Below, piece after piece: positions 15,661 through 29,387 of a stretch of DNA of 64,000 bases (the first letter of the stretch is position 1; each line of letters begins with the position of its first letter). Location of the stretch: the NCBI RefSeq assembly GCF_001590985.1, contig NZ_BCTX01000003.1, positions 1-64,000 on the forward strand, in the 5' to 3' direction. Source of the stretch: Novosphingobium naphthalenivorans NBRC 102051. GTDB taxonomy: Bacteria > Pseudomonadota > Alphaproteobacteria > Sphingomonadales > Sphingomonadaceae. Both the position numbers and the translations under genes were made by a program. Under the pieces are notes generated by a model. It worked only from the letters and a program-made list of their open reading frames with translations, ran no database searches and was not told the DNA's origin.

Positions 15661-16818
15661 GTGCCCGCAGCCGCCCTCTTCTCTGACCCGCTCTGGGCCG
15701 AATGGGAAGAAGCGCGCCCGCGCGATTTTGCCGCGCGGTTCGCTCGCCGCGCGCGCGGTGCCGGTCACAAGCCGTTGAAAATGCAGCGCCGCTGGACGCT
15801 GGGCGTCACCGCTCTCGCCGCCATCGCCCTGCCCGCCTTCGCCGCGCCGGACGAATGGAACCGGTTCCAGATCGCCGATGCGGTGGAACAGGACGGCACA
15901 GTCGCGCCGATGCCCTTCGAACAGGCGGGATCGAGCTTCCCCGGCTCGGCCTTCTATTATCTCGAAGCCGAACAATCGGTGCCGCAAGTGGGCGAAGGCA
16001 TCCATTCGGATGCCGATGACTCCGTATCCGGCCCCTCGCTCGGCAAAGGGCCCAGTGCCCGGCCGCTCTATATCGACAATTCGGGTGTCGACCGCACCCG
16101 CGCGCTGCAATGCATGACCGCCGCGATCTATTACGAGGCCGCCAGCGAATCCGACGCCGGGCAGCGCGCGGTAGCGCAAGTGGTGCTCAACCGCGTCGCC
16201 CATCCCGCCTTTCCGAACACGGTCTGCGGCGTCGTCTATCAGGGGTCAGAGCGCCCCACCGGATGCCAGTTCTCCTTCACCTGCGACGGTTCGCTGGCGC
16301 GCCGCCCCTCGGCGCTGTTCTGGAACCGCGCCGAGACCATCGCGCGGCAGGCGCTGGCCGGTTACGTCTATGCGCCGGTCGGGCTGGCCACGCATTACCA
16401 TACCGTTCAGGTCAGCCCCTACTGGGCGCCGAGCCTGCATTACCTCGGCACGATCGGCGAGCACCGCTTCTACAGCTTCAATGGCCCGGCCGGAAATCCG
16501 GCCACGTTCCGCTATGCCTATGCCGGAGGCGAGCCGGCCGCGCGGCCCGCCGCCCGCACCAACCTGGCCGAGCCGGACCCCGCGCTGGATCCGGTCACGC
16601 TGCAACGCGCCTTCGCCGCGGCGCAACCGCCCCAGCCAGCGGAGACACTCGCTGCCGCGCCGGCAGCCGTGCCGGCTCCGGCCGTGCCCAACTATACCCG
16701 CGACGTGCGCGAACGCGGCGGCGATGCGGTCTATCGCGCCCAGAGCCTTCCCGAAGCCCATGGCATAAAGCCGGAGTTCGCCAACTCCGGCCGCTGGATC
16801 GCACAACCCGGCAGCTAG
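15661..16818 (+). CDS. SleB-type cell wall hydrolase
   Basis: A 385-residue protein carrying the SleB/hydrolase-2 domain (about residues 145-265). Family landmarks are MTAAIYYEAASE with its catalytic glutamate, the segment QVVLNRVAHPAFP, and QFSFTCDG. Enzymes of this class cut the glycan chain of peptidoglycan. From the GTG at 15661 (AAGGAA upstream) the protein has a 40-residue basic leader before a hydrophobic stretch, suggesting a membrane anchor with the domain outside. An ATG at 15781 would instead give a plain signal peptide. The C-terminal 100 residues are Ala/Pro-rich. Confidence 0.82.
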   Translation: MPAAALFSDPLWAEWEEARPRDFAARFARRARGAGHKPLKMQRRWTLGVTALAAIALPAFAAPDEWNRFQIADAVEQDGTVAPMPFEQAGSSFPGSAFYYLEAEQSVPQVGEGIHSDADDSVSGPSLGKGPSARPLYIDNSGVDRTRALQCMTAAIYYEAASESDAGQRAVAQVVLNRVAHPAFPNTVCGVVYQGSERPTGCQFSFTCDGSLARRPSALFWNRAETIARQALAGYVYAPVGLATHYHTVQVSPYWAPSLHYLGTIGEHRFYSFNGPAGNPATFRYAYAGGEPAARPAARTNLAEPDPALDPVTLQRAFAAAQPPQPAETLAAAPAAVPAPAVPNYTRDVRERGGDAVYRAQSLPEAHGIKPEFANSGRWIAQPGS

Positions 16819-16969
16819 AAACTTTAATGGTTTCCAGCGTGTTAGCATAAGTAAATGCCCGCATCATGGTGATGAACGGCTAAGCAACCAAAGCTTCTCA
16901 CCAATGTTTAGCGCCTGCCTCGCTAAAACCGGTGTCCATGCAGCTGACACGATTCGAGGCCCCCTGAAA

Positions 16970-17332
16970 ATGACGATCCGTTTTGCTGCTGCCTGGGGTG
17001 GAGCGACTCCGGTCATCATGCGGTCCCTGTGCCGCTCGGCTCCGCTCGGCGCGGTCAACGACAACTACCGTATGCTGACCGTGCGCCGGATCACGCAGCG
17101 CCCCGCCCGCGCGATCGCGCCGGTCGAAGGCCATGGCGAGATCCTGACGGCAGCGCTGCGCCATTTCGGCCGCTACGGCCTTGCCGCCGCCGCGAAAGCC
17201 CGCACCGAGGCCATCCTCGCCCATGCCTCCGGAGACACGGAAGGCCGCGACCACTGGCTCGCAATCTGCCGCCAGCTCGACCGGCGCATGGCCTCGTCCT
17301 GCGAGCTCAGCCTCCTCACCGAAGACGACTGA
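16970..17332 (+). CDS. Hypothetical protein, helical C-terminus
   Basis: An open frame of 120 residues from the ATG at 16970. I do not recognise it. The N-terminus is mildly hydrophobic, a middle segment reads GAVNDNYRMLTVRRI, and the last 70 residues are predicted helical with several His, Arg and Cys residues and an acidic end. No signal peptide or membrane segment is convincing. Starts at 16904 and 17018 are also in frame. Codon use resembles that of its neighbours, so it is probably real. Confidence 0.5.
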   Translation: MTIRFAAAWGGATPVIMRSLCRSAPLGAVNDNYRMLTVRRITQRPARAIAPVEGHGEILTAALRHFGRYGLAAAAKARTEAILAHASGDTEGRDHWLAICRQLDRRMASSCELSLLTEDD

Positions 17333-18719
<1,387 letters not shown>

Positions 18720-18839
18720 TTGCAGTTGGGTCCGCGATTCCGGCCTTGTTCACAAGGCTGGTATCGCGGAACCGAATAGCTACTTGATACCTCCCCGGCC
18801 CACAGCGGCTGCTTCCAGGCTCAGGAACAGGAAAAACCG

Positions 18840-19730
18840 ATGTCCATCCTCGTAAACAAGAACACCAAGGTCATCACCCAGGGTATGACCGGCGCGACCG
18901 GCAGCTTCCACACGCAGGCCGCGCTCGATTACGGCACGCAGATGGTTGCGGGCGTGACCCCCGGCAAGGGCGGCACCGAGCACCTCGGCCTGCCCCAGTT
19001 CAACACCGTGCATGAAGCCAAGGCCGCGACCGGCGCCACCGCTTCGTGCGTCTATGTGCCGCCGGCAGGTGCCGCCGACGCCATTCTGGAAGCCATCGAC
19101 GCCGAGATCGAACTGATCATCTGCATCACCGAAGGCATCCCCGTGCTCGACATGATCCCGGTGAAGCGCGCGCTGACCGGTTCGAAGTCGCGCCTGATCG
19201 GCCCGAACTGCCCCGGCGTCCTCACCCCGGACGAGTGCAAGATCGGCATCATGCCCGGCAACATCTTCTCCAAGGGTTCGGTCGGCGTCGTCTCGCGCTC
19301 GGGCACGCTCACCTATGAAGCCGTGTTCCAGACCACCAATGCAGGCCTCGGCCAGACCACCGCGGTCGGCATCGGCGGCGACCCGGTGAACGGCACCAAC
19401 TTCATCGACGTGCTCGAACTGTTCCTGGCCGACGACGACACCAAGTCGATCATCATGATCGGCGAAATCGGCGGCTCGGCCGAAGAAGAAGCCGCGCAGT
19501 TCCTCAAGGACGAAGCCAAGCGTGGCCGCAAGAAGCCGATGGCCGGCTTCATCGCGGGCCGCACGGCACCTCCGGGACGCCGCATGGGCCACGCCGGTGC
19601 GATCGTCTCGGGCGGCCAGGGCGGCGCCGAAGACAAGATCGCGGCGATGGAAAGCGCGGGCATCCGCGTCAGCCCCTCGCCGTCGCTGCTCGGCGAGACG
19701 CTGCTCCAGGCGCTCAAGGAAACCGTCTGA
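18840..19730 (+). CDS. sucD: Succinyl-CoA synthetase alpha subunit
   Basis: A 296-residue alpha subunit of succinate-CoA ligase. It has the N-terminal CoA-binding fold ([17 protein letters not shown]), the segment [10 protein letters not shown], and the phosphorylated histidine near the end in [13 protein letters not shown]. The enzyme makes succinate with formation of ATP or GTP. It needs a beta subunit (SucC), which usually lies directly upstream; here mdh is upstream and no sucC exists in the window. The gap to mdh is 120 bases. Confidence 0.95.
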   Translation: MSILVNKNTKVITQGMTGATGSFHTQAALDYGTQMVAGVTPGKGGTEHLGLPQFNTVHEAKAATGATASCVYVPPAGAADAILEAIDAEIELIICITEGIPVLDMIPVKRALTGSKSRLIGPNCPGVLTPDECKIGIMPGNIFSKGSVGVVSRSGTLTYEAVFQTTNAGLGQTTAVGIGGDPVNGTNFIDVLELFLADDDTKSIIMIGEIGGSAEEEAAQFLKDEAKRGRKKPMAGFIAGRTAPPGRRMGHAGAIVSGGQGGAEDKIAAMESAGIRVSPSPSLLGETLLQALKETV

Positions 19731-19932
19731 TTTCCTCCGGCCGGGGCGCGGATTGAGGGCACAGGCCCGATCCGCGTCCCGGGCGGACAATCACGGCGAC
19801 AATAACGACAAGGCGTTCAAGCGCCGGAACACATCGTGGACTGCGGCTTTTCCTCCCAAGAAGCCGACAGCCCGAAACTAGATTGCTCGATGCGGCGGCT
19901 GCAATGGCGCCGGCGCGTGAAAGGTGCTTCCT

Positions 19933-22788
<2,856 letters not shown>

Positions 22789-22796
22789 GATAAACC

Positions 22797-24020
22797 ATGT
22801 CCACCGAAGTCAAGGTCCCCACGCTCGGAGAATCCGTCTCCGAGGCCACCATCGGGCAGTGGCTCAAGCAGCCCGGCGAAGCCGTCGCCGCTGACGAGCC
22901 CATTGCCAGCCTCGAGACCGACAAGGTCGCCATCGATGTCATGGCGCCCCACGCCGGCGTCATGGGCCAGCAGCTCGCCGCCGAAGGTGACACTGTCACT
23001 GTCGGCGCGCTGATCGCCACCATCGAGGAAGGCACCGGAGCCGCCGCGGCTCCCAAGGCCGCTGCCCCCAAGGCGGAAGCGCCCGCGCCGGCTGCTGCCG
23101 CTCCGGCCCCCGCCCCGGCCGCCACGGAAGCGCCTGCAGGCGCCGCCGTGCTCTCGCCCGCGGTGCGCCGCGCGGTGCTGGAATACGGCATCGATCCCGC
23201 GACCATCACGGGCACCGGCAAGGACGGCCGCATCACCAAGGATGACGTGATCGCCGCCGCCAAGAACAAGCCGGCCTCGGCGCCCGCCGCTGCCGCGCCT
23301 GCCGCTGCTGCGGCCTCGGCCCGCAACGAAGAGCGCGTGAAGATGACGCGCCTGCGCCAGACGATCGCCAAGCGCCTCAAGTCCGCGCAGGACAACGCCG
23401 CCCTCCTCACCACCTTCAACGACGTCGACATGTCGGCCGTCATCGAAGCGCGTGAGAAGTACAAGGACGTCTTCGCCAAGAAGCACGGCATCAAGCTCGG
23501 CTTCATGTCCTTCTTCGCCAAGGCTTCGGTCCTCGCGCTCAAGGACATCCCGGCGGTCAATGCCCAGATCGACGGCGACGAGATCGTCTATCACGACTAC
23601 GTCGATATCTCGATCGCGGTCTCGGCCCCGAACGGCCTCGTCGTGCCGGTGGTGAAGGACTGCGACAAGCTGGGCTTCGCCGGCATCGAGAAGGCCATTG
23701 CCGACTTTGGCAAGAAGGCCAAGGAAGGCACGCTGACCATGGCCGACATGGCCGGCGGCACTTTCACGATCTCCAACGGCGGCGTGTTCGGCGGCCTGAT
23801 GTCGACCCCGATCATCAACCCGCCGCAGTCGGCCGTGCTCGGCCTGCACCGCATCGAGGACCGTCCGGTCGTGCGTAATGGCGAGATCGTCATCCGCCCG
23901 ATGATGTACATCGCCCTCTCCTACGACCACCGCATCATCGATGGCCGCGAGGCGGTGACCGCGCTCAAGACCATCAAGGAAGCGATCGAGGATCCCACGC
24001 GTCTGCTGATCGATCTCTGA
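22797..24020 (+). CDS. sucB: 2-oxoglutarate dehydrogenase E2 (dihydrolipoyl succinyltransferase)
   Basis: A 407-residue E2 with one N-terminal lipoyl domain (lysine 43 in ETDKVAIDV), an Ala/Pro-rich linker, a peripheral-subunit-binding domain ([15 protein letters not shown]), a second linker, and the catalytic acyltransferase domain ending in the active-site segment [12 protein letters not shown]. It transfers the succinyl group to CoA and forms the core of the complex. It lies between sucA and lpdA. Confidence 0.96.
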   Translation: MSTEVKVPTLGESVSEATIGQWLKQPGEAVAADEPIASLETDKVAIDVMAPHAGVMGQQLAAEGDTVTVGALIATIEEGTGAAAAPKAAAPKAEAPAPAAAAPAPAPAATEAPAGAAVLSPAVRRAVLEYGIDPATITGTGKDGRITKDDVIAAAKNKPASAPAAAAPAAAAASARNEERVKMTRLRQTIAKRLKSAQDNAALLTTFNDVDMSAVIEAREKYKDVFAKKHGIKLGFMSFFAKASVLALKDIPAVNAQIDGDEIVYHDYVDISIAVSAPNGLVVPVVKDCDKLGFAGIEKAIADFGKKAKEGTLTMADMAGGTFTISNGGVFGGLMSTPIINPPQSAVLGLHRIEDRPVVRNGEIVIRPMMYIALSYDHRIIDGREAVTALKTIKEAIEDPTRLLIDL

Positions 24021-24041
24021 CGTCCCCATGCCGCGCGGCAT

Positions 24042-24129
24042 CCTTCGACAAGCTCTCAGATGAGCGGACGCTGCGCGGTATTCTTTTGAAGTAAGCACTA
24101 TTCCCGCTCAGGCTGAGCTTGTCGAAGCC
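24042..24129. repeat. Palindromic repeat (CTTCGACAAGCTC type)
   Basis: An interspersed element between sucB and lpdA. It opens with CCTTCGACAAGCTC and closes with the mirror GAGCTTGTCGAAG, with a shorter GAGCGG/CCGCTC match inside. The arms can form a long imperfect hairpin in the transcript between the E2 and E3 genes. Confidence 0.75.
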
Positions 24130-24150
24130 CAGGCGCGACGGAGGCCTAAA

Positions 24151-25548
24151 ATGGCTGATTACGATTACGACGTCCTTGTCATCGGTGCCGGCCCCGGCGG
24201 TTATGTCGGCGCGATCCGCGCTGCGCAGCTGGGCCTGAAGACGGCCTGCGCCGAAGGGCGCGAGACGCTGGGCGGCACTTGCCTCAACGTGGGCTGCATT
24301 CCCAGCAAGGCCCTGCTCCACGCTTCGGAATACTTCGAAGCGGCCAAGGGCGGCGCGATGGCCAAGATGGGCATCAAGGTCACGCCCGAACTCGACCTCG
24401 ACACCATGCAGGGCCAGCGCAAGGACGCGGTGAAGGGCCTGACCGGCGGCATCGAGTTCCTGTTCAAGAAGAACAAGGTCGACTGGCTGAAGGGCTATGC
24501 CCAGTTCAAGGATGCCCACACCGTCGAAGTGGCGGGCAAGACCTACACCGCCAAGAACATCGTGATTGCCACTGGCTCTTCCGTCACCCCGCTCCCCGGC
24601 GTCGAGATCGACAATGCCAAGGGCGTTGTGGTCGACAGCACCGGCGCGCTGGAACTGTCCTCCGTGCCCAAGAAGATGGTCGTCATCGGCGGCGGCGTGA
24701 TCGGTCTGGAACTCGGCTCGGTCTGGCGCCGTCTGGGTGCGGAAGTCACGGTCGTCGAATTCCTTGACCAGCTCCTGCCCGGCATGGACATGGACGTGCG
24801 CAAGGAAGCCTCCAAGATCTTCAAGAAGCAGGGCATGACGCTCAAGCTTTCGACCAAGGTCACGGGCGTCGAAGTGAAGGGCAAGAAGGCCAAGGTCTCG
24901 GTCGAACCCGCTGCTGGCGGCGATACCGAAACGCTGGAAGCCGATGTCGTGCTCGTCGCGATCGGCCGCCGCCCCAATGTCGAAGGCCTCGGCCTCGACA
25001 AGATCGGCCTTGAACGCAACGCACGCGGCCAGATCGAAACCGACCATGACTTCGCCACCAAGGTGGACGGCGTCTGGGCCATCGGCGACGTGATCCCCGG
25101 CCCGATGCTCGCCCACAAGGCCGAGGACGAAGGCCTGGCCGTGGCCGAGAACATCGCTGGCCTCACCGGCATCGTGAACCACGACGTGATCCCGGGCGTG
25201 GTCTATACCCAGCCCGAAATCGCCGGCGTGGGCCTGACCGAGGAAGCCGCCAAGGAACGCGGTGCAGTGAAGGTCGGCAAGTTCCCGATGCTCGCCAACA
25301 GCCGCGCCAAGACCAACCACGAGCCCGACGGCTTCGTGAAGGTGATCGCGGACGCTGAAACCGACCGCGTGCTCGGCGTATGGTGCATCGCCTCGGTCGC
25401 GGGCACGATGATCGCCCAGGCCGCCCAGGCCATGGAATTCGGCGCCACCAGCGAAGACATCGCCTACACCTGCCACGCTCACCCGACGCACTCCGAGGCG
25501 ATCAAGGAAGCGGCGATGGCGGTGACCGGCAAGCCGATCCATATCTGA
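24151..25548 (+). CDS. lpdA: Dihydrolipoyl dehydrogenase (E3)
   Basis: A 465-residue FAD flavoprotein that reoxidises the dihydrolipoyl groups of E2. It shows the FAD-binding GAGPGGY at 12-18, the redox disulphide in GGTCLNVGCIPSK (Cys44 and Cys49), the NAD-binding GGGVIGLELGSVW, and the C-terminal catalytic His-Glu pair in HAHPTHSEAIKEA. It ends the TCA block and is followed by a clear terminator. Confidence 0.96.
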   Translation: MADYDYDVLVIGAGPGGYVGAIRAAQLGLKTACAEGRETLGGTCLNVGCIPSKALLHASEYFEAAKGGAMAKMGIKVTPELDLDTMQGQRKDAVKGLTGGIEFLFKKNKVDWLKGYAQFKDAHTVEVAGKTYTAKNIVIATGSSVTPLPGVEIDNAKGVVVDSTGALELSSVPKKMVVIGGGVIGLELGSVWRRLGAEVTVVEFLDQLLPGMDMDVRKEASKIFKKQGMTLKLSTKVTGVEVKGKKAKVSVEPAAGGDTETLEADVVLVAIGRRPNVEGLGLDKIGLERNARGQIETDHDFATKVDGVWAIGDVIPGPMLAHKAEDEGLAVAENIAGLTGIVNHDVIPGVVYTQPEIAGVGLTEEAAKERGAVKVGKFPMLANSRAKTNHEPDGFVKVIADAETDRVLGVWCIASVAGTMIAQAAQAMEFGATSEDIAYTCHAHPTHSEAIKEAAMAVTGKPIHI

Positions 25549-25571
25549 TCGGCTTCACGCCAACGCACACG

Positions 25572-25608
25572 AAAAGGCTGGCCTTGCACCTGCAACGCCA
25601 GCCTTTTT
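25572..25608 (+). terminator. Rho-independent terminator after lpdA
   Basis: A stem of AAAAGGCTGGC pairing with GCCAGCCTTTTT around a 14-base loop ends in a run of T, 24 bases after the lpdA stop. Confidence 0.9.
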
Positions 25609-25670
25609 CATAGCGGCGAGGCTATGAACGCGGCTCGCCATGCGCCGGTTTACCGGTTATTCCCCGCACC

Positions 25671-26093
25671 ATGACCCTGCGCCCCTTCCACCTCGCCTTC
25701 CCCGTCCACGACCTCGACGCCGCACGCGCGTTCTGGGGCGGGCTGATGGGCTGCGCGGAAGGGCGCAGCAGCGACCACTGGGTAGATTTCGATTTCTGCG
25801 GCCACCAGATCGTCGCGCATCTGGTGCCCGGCATGACAGGCGCCGATGCTGCCACCAACCCGGTCGATGGCCATGGCGTCCCGGTGCCGCATTTCGGCCT
25901 CGTGCTGGACATGGCCGACTGGCAGGCGCTGGCCGAGCGGCTCAAGGCCGCCGGGGTCGAATTCGGGATCGAACCCTATATCCGCTTCAAGGGCCAGCCG
26001 GGCGAACAGGCCACGATGTTCTTTCGTGACCCGTCGGGCAATGCCATCGAGATGAAAGCCTTCGCGGACCTGGGTCAGCTTTTCGCGAAGTAG
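25671..26093 (+). CDS. VOC/glyoxalase superfamily protein
   Basis: A 140-residue protein of the vicinal-oxygen-chelate fold. It contains two beta-alpha-beta-beta-beta modules. Metal-ligand candidates are the histidine in FHLAFPVHD, a histidine in VPHFGLVLD and the glutamate in the closing segment [12 protein letters not shown]. The family includes glyoxalase I, dioxygenases and resistance proteins, and the substrate here is not predictable. It starts 122 bases after lpdA, beyond the terminator. Confidence 0.82.
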   Translation: MTLRPFHLAFPVHDLDAARAFWGGLMGCAEGRSSDHWVDFDFCGHQIVAHLVPGMTGADAATNPVDGHGVPVPHFGLVLDMADWQALAERLKAAGVEFGIEPYIRFKGQPGEQATMFFRDPSGNAIEMKAFADLGQLFAK

Positions 26094-26094
26094 C

Positions 26095-26295
26095 TCACTT
26101 CACCACGTCGGCTTCGTGCCACACCACCGCCTGCGCGGCCTTCATGCAGTTCTCGGCCGTATCCCAGCTGATCGTCGGCGAGCCATAGAGCCGCCAGCCC
26201 TGCGCCAGCGCCTCCGAGACGCGGTCACAAAAGGCGCGGTCATCCTGACCGGTGAGCAAGCGGTAGATCGGGCGGTCTTCGGGAGTCTTGTACAT
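26095..26295 (-). CDS. DUF1737 domain protein
   Basis: A 66-residue protein that matches the DUF1737 pattern: YRLLTGQDDRAFCDRV, then ALAQGWRLYGSPT, then a final QAVV strand. The function of the family is unknown. The gene is convergent with the VOC gene, with their stops two bases apart. Confidence 0.8.
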   Translation of the reverse strand: MYKTPEDRPIYRLLTGQDDRAFCDRVSEALAQGWRLYGSPTISWDTAENCMKAAQAVVWHEADVVK

Positions 26296-26320
26296 GGCAA
26301 TCCTCTACATCTGTTGTTTT

Positions 26321-26403
26321 GTCATTGCGAGCAAAGCGAAGCAATTGAGTGTAGTTCTACACCGCTCTGGATTGCCGCGCGACCTACGGCCGCTCGCAAT
26401 GAC
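26321..26403. repeat. GTCATTGCGAG palindromic repeat, copy A
   Basis: An 83-base element with outer arms GTCATTGCGAG and CTCGCAATGAC, and inner arms GAAGCAATT and TGGATTGC. The same design recurs at 26794-26883 and 46956-47043, and half of it at 26439-26475. Confidence 0.85.
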
Positions 26404-26438
26404 GAAGAAAAGGAGATGACCAAAGTTTAATGCCCTTC

Positions 26439-26475
26439 ATCGTTGCGAGGAGCTCGGCAACAAAGCAATCCAGGG
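26439..26475. repeat. GTCATTGCGAG repeat, left half only (copy B)
   Basis: ATCGTTGCGAGGAG followed by AAAGCAATCCAG matches the left half of the full element. The mirror half is missing; its place is taken by the start of the GIY-YIG gene. Confidence 0.75.
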
Positions 26476-26477
26476 CG

Positions 26478-26780
26478 ATGCGGCGCGATTTTCAACCGGC
26501 TGTCTACATCATGGCCAGCGAACGCAACGGAACTCTGTACGTTGGCGTCACCTCATGGTTGCCCAAGCGCGCATGGGAACACCGCGAAAGCATGATCGGC
26601 GGGTTCACCAAACGCTATGATTGCAAACTGCTGGTGTGGTTCGAACTGCACGCGACAATGGAATATGCGATCGCGCGCGAAAAGCAGATCAAGGGTGGAT
26701 CGCGAAAAAAGAAGCTGGCCCTGATCGAGGCCGCCAATCCGCAGTGGCGGGACTTGTTCGAGGAAATCTGCCTGCCCTGA
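26478..26780 (+). CDS. GIY-YIG domain nuclease family protein
   Basis: A 100-residue single-domain protein of the URI/YhbQ-like GIY-YIG group. The two strands read AVYIMASE and TLYVGVTS, followed by the catalytic arginine in PKRAWEHR and the metal-binding glutamate in REKQIKGGS. A basic KKK segment follows. These small nucleases occur widely in bacteria, and their targets are mostly unknown. I prefer the ATG at 26478; an earlier ATG at 26430 would read through repeat copy B. No ribosome site is strong. The gene is bracketed by repeat copies A and B on the left and C on the right. Confidence 0.8.
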   Translation: MRRDFQPAVYIMASERNGTLYVGVTSWLPKRAWEHRESMIGGFTKRYDCKLLVWFELHATMEYAIAREKQIKGGSRKKKLALIEAANPQWRDLFEEICLP

Positions 26781-26793
26781 ACACCCCTCTCTT

Positions 26794-26883
26794 CGTCATT
26801 GCGAGGAGGCGAAGCCGACGAAGCAATCCAGTGCCGGCGCAAACCGCCCTGGATTGCTTCGCCTACGGCTCGCAATAACGAAG
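26794..26883. repeat. GTCATTGCGAG palindromic repeat, copy C
   Basis: A full element immediately after the GIY-YIG gene: CGTCATTGCGAGGAGGCGAAG on the left arm, then GAAGCAATCCAG, and on the right CTGGATTGCTTCGCC and CTCGCAATAACG. One base of the terminal arm differs from copies A and D. Confidence 0.85.
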
Positions 26884-26922
26884 CGGAAGAAGAGTATCAT
26901 CAGCGGTGATGGAACGGCGCCC

Positions 26923-27315
26923 CTACGCGCCCTCACATTGCAAGCGCCTCAGGATCGCCAGTGCCCGCTCCCCGTCGCCCTCGGGCACGAACACGTGATC
27001 GTGGTGATAGGCCGCCACCATGTTGCAGGGGATGCCTGCCTCTGCGAGCGCGCCCGAAACCGCGGCCGTCAGGCCGGTCCCGTCCAGCGCCGAGTGCACT
27101 TCCAGCACGATCCGCGCCATCGGCAGCGAGACGTCGTGGCCCGCCTCCCGCGCGGTATCGAGGGGGAGGATCTGGCTCAGCCCCTCCTCCTCGCGGAACG
27201 TGGCAAGCGCATCCGCCTGTAGCGGGCCGCCGGTGCAGAAGACCCAGGGCTGCGGATCGGGGCGGGGATTCATCCCCGCGATCATCGCCTCGCGTCCCTT
27301 TACCGGCCCGCCCAT
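26923..27315 (-). CDS. ACT domain protein
   Basis: A 130-residue protein with an N-terminal ACT-like half (MNPRPDPQPWVFCTGG) and a C-terminal ACT half (LTAAVSGALAEAGIPCNMVA, then HDHVFVPEGDGERAL). ACT domains bind small ligands, often amino acids. The protein is known from bacteria as a stand-alone regulator of unclear ligand. The start at 27315 lies seven bases after the hslU stop, so it is the last gene of that operon; ATGs at 27285 and 27273 are possible. Confidence 0.75.
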   Translation of the reverse strand: MGGPVKGREAMIAGMNPRPDPQPWVFCTGGPLQADALATFREEEGLSQILPLDTAREAGHDVSLPMARIVLEVHSALDGTGLTAAVSGALAEAGIPCNMVAAYHHDHVFVPEGDGERALAILRRLQCEGA

Positions 27316-27322
27316 CGCCGGC

Positions 27323-28624
27323 TCAGAGAATGTACTTCGAAAGGTCCGCGTTGCCCGCGAGGCCTTCCAGCTTCTCGCGCACATAGGCCTCGTCGACCGT
27401 CACTGTCTCGCCCGCGCGGTCCTCGGCTTCGAAGCTGAGTTCCTCCAGCAGCTTTTCCATGACCGTCTGCAGGCGGCGGGCGCCGATGTTCTCGACCGTC
27501 TCGTTCACTTGCGCGGCGATCTTCGCCACTTCGCCGATGGCGTCGGCCGTGACGTCAATCGTCACGTTCTCGGTGGCCAGCAGCGCGCGGTACTGTTCGA
27601 CGAGGTTCGCGCGCGTCTCGCTGAGGATGCGCACGAAGTCCGCCTCGGTCAGCGCCTTCAGTTCCACGCGGATCGGCAGGCGGCCCTGCAGTTCGGGCAG
27701 CATGTCGCTCGGCTTGGCGACATGGAACGCGCCCGAGGCGATGAACAGCACGTGGTCGGTCTTCATCGGGCCGTACTTGGTGGCAACCGTGGTGCCCTCG
27801 ATCAGCGGCAGGAGATCGCGCTGCACACCCTCGCGGCTAACCGAGCCGCCGCGCACGTCGGACACGGCGATCTTGTCGATCTCGTCGAGGAAGACGATGC
27901 CGTTGGTCTCGGCATTGGCCAGCGCCGAGCGGGCCACATCGTCCTGATCCATGCGCTTTTCGGACTCCTCGTCGACCAGCTTGTCCCAGGCATCGGGCAC
28001 CCGCATCTTGCGGCGCTTCAGCTTCTGGTTGCCGAACGCCTTGCCCATGATGTCCGACAAGTTGATCATGCCGACCGAGCCGCCCATGCCGGGGATCTCC
28101 ATCGGCGCATTGGGCGTGTCTTCCACTTCGATCTCGACTTCGGTGTCGTTCATCGCGTTTTCGGTGATGCGCTGGTGGAACGCGGCACGGGTCGCTTCCG
28201 AGGCGCCTTCACCGACGAGCGCATTCAGCAGGCGGTCCATCGCCGCCTTGCTGGCCGCCTCGCGAACGCTCTCGCGGCGGCGGTCCTTTTCGAGCCGGAT
28301 CGCTTCCTCGACCAGGTCGCGGGCGATCTGCTCGACGTCGCGGCCGACATAGCCGACTTCGGTGAACTTGGTGGCTTCCACCTTCACGAAAGGCGCGTCG
28401 GCCAGCTTCGCCAGGCGGCGGCTGATCTCGGTCTTGCCGCAGCCCGTGGGGCCGATCATCAGGATGTTCTTCGGCGTCACCTCGTCGCGCAGGTCGAGCG
28501 GCAGACGTTGACGGCGCCAGCGATTGCGCAGCGCGACGGCCACGGCCTTCTTGGCCTCGCTCTGGCCGACGATGTGCTCGTCGAGCGCGCGGACAATGGC
28601 TTTGGGGGTGAGATTGTCGTTCAT
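27323..28624 (-). CDS. hslU: HslU ATPase subunit of the HslUV protease
   Basis: A 433-residue AAA+ unfoldase. The Walker A motif GPTGCGKT spans 58-65, preceded by the pore loop region TEVGYVGRD just after, and the Walker B reads GIVFLDEID. The intermediate domain fills about 110-240 and the C-terminus ends in the short HslV-docking tail DLSKYIL. It unfolds substrates and feeds them to HslV. A 119-base repeat separates it from hslV. Confidence 0.96.
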   Translation of the reverse strand: MNDNLTPKAIVRALDEHIVGQSEAKKAVAVALRNRWRRQRLPLDLRDEVTPKNILMIGPTGCGKTEISRRLAKLADAPFVKVEATKFTEVGYVGRDVEQIARDLVEEAIRLEKDRRRESVREAASKAAMDRLLNALVGEGASEATRAAFHQRITENAMNDTEVEIEVEDTPNAPMEIPGMGGSVGMINLSDIMGKAFGNQKLKRRKMRVPDAWDKLVDEESEKRMDQDDVARSALANAETNGIVFLDEIDKIAVSDVRGGSVSREGVQRDLLPLIEGTTVATKYGPMKTDHVLFIASGAFHVAKPSDMLPELQGRLPIRVELKALTEADFVRILSETRANLVEQYRALLATENVTIDVTADAIGEVAKIAAQVNETVENIGARRLQTVMEKLLEELSFEAEDRAGETVTVDEAYVREKLEGLAGNADLSKYIL

Positions 28625-28637
28625 TCTTTCCTCGAAC

Positions 28638-28756
28638 CTCTCTCCCCTTCAGGGGAGAGATACGGAGACTTGGCTGCGCAGCGGGCTAGTCGGAGTTGAG
28701 AGGGGATTGGCCACGCACGCCCCCTCTCCCAACCCTCTCCCCTGAAGGGGAGAGGG
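28638..28756. repeat. Composite palindromic repeat, copy 2 (inverted)
   Basis: The same element as at 9754-9872 in reverse orientation: CTCTCCCCTTCAGGGGAGAG, then GGAGACTTGG, then AGTTGAGAGGGG, then CTCTCCCAACCCTCTCCCC and the closing palindrome. It fills almost the entire gap between hslV and hslU. Confidence 0.85.
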
Positions 28757-28759
28757 CTA

Positions 28760-29341
28760 TTATACCGTTTCCACCGTCACGCGGTCGTTGGTGAAGACGC
28801 AAATATCGGCGGCGACCTGCATGGCCTTGCGCGCCATCTGCTCGGCGTCGTCCTCATAGGCATCGAGCGCGCGGGCAGCGGCAAGCGCATAGTTGCCGCC
28901 CGAGCCGATCGCGGCGATCTGCGACTGCGGGCCGCCTTCGGGCTCCAGCACATCGCCGTTGCCGGTCAGCACCAGCAGCGTTTCCGCATCGGCCACGATC
29001 ATCAGCGCTTCGAGGTTGCGCAGATACTTGTCGGTGCGCCAGTCCTTGGCGAGTTCGACCGCGGCGCGCATGAGCTGGCCGCGATACTGCTCCAGCTTGC
29101 GCTCCAGCCGTTCAAACAGAGTGAAGGCATCGGCCGTGGCGCCGGCAAAACCGGCAATGACCTTTCCGCCCTCGCCGATCCGCCGCACCTTGCGCGCGTT
29201 CGGCTTCATCACGGTGTTGCCCATGGAGACCTGACCGTCACCGGCGATGACGGTCTTGCCGCCTTTCTTCACGCCGATGATGGTCGTACCGTGCCACTGG
29301 ATCAGGCCGTGGCTCGCCCCGTCATTATGCATGGGCAGCAT
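28760..29341 (-). CDS. hslV: HslV peptidase subunit
   Basis: A 193-residue proteasome-like subunit. The N-terminal threonine nucleophile is exposed after a short propeptide, in [10 protein letters not shown]. Further landmarks are [14 protein letters not shown] and the sodium/active-site region [14 protein letters not shown]. Twelve copies form the HslUV chamber. The ATG at 29341 is used; the ATG three codons later (29332) is equally likely because neither has a clear ribosome site. BamE lies 46 bases upstream on the same strand. Confidence 0.95.
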   Translation of the reverse strand: MLPMHNDGASHGLIQWHGTTIIGVKKGGKTVIAGDGQVSMGNTVMKPNARKVRRIGEGGKVIAGFAGATADAFTLFERLERKLEQYRGQLMRAAVELAKDWRTDKYLRNLEALMIVADAETLLVLTGNGDVLEPEGGPQSQIAAIGSGGNYALAAARALDAYEDDAEQMARKAMQVAADICVFTNDRVTVETV

Positions 29342-29387
29342 ATATGCCGCCCCGGGCGAGGTTCAAGCCACCGCGCCGCCTGCGAAA

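Noticed and set aside
26321..26883. CRISPR array
   Set aside because: The repeats are palindromic, of uneven spacing, and flank a protein gene. There are no regular spacers and no cas genes.
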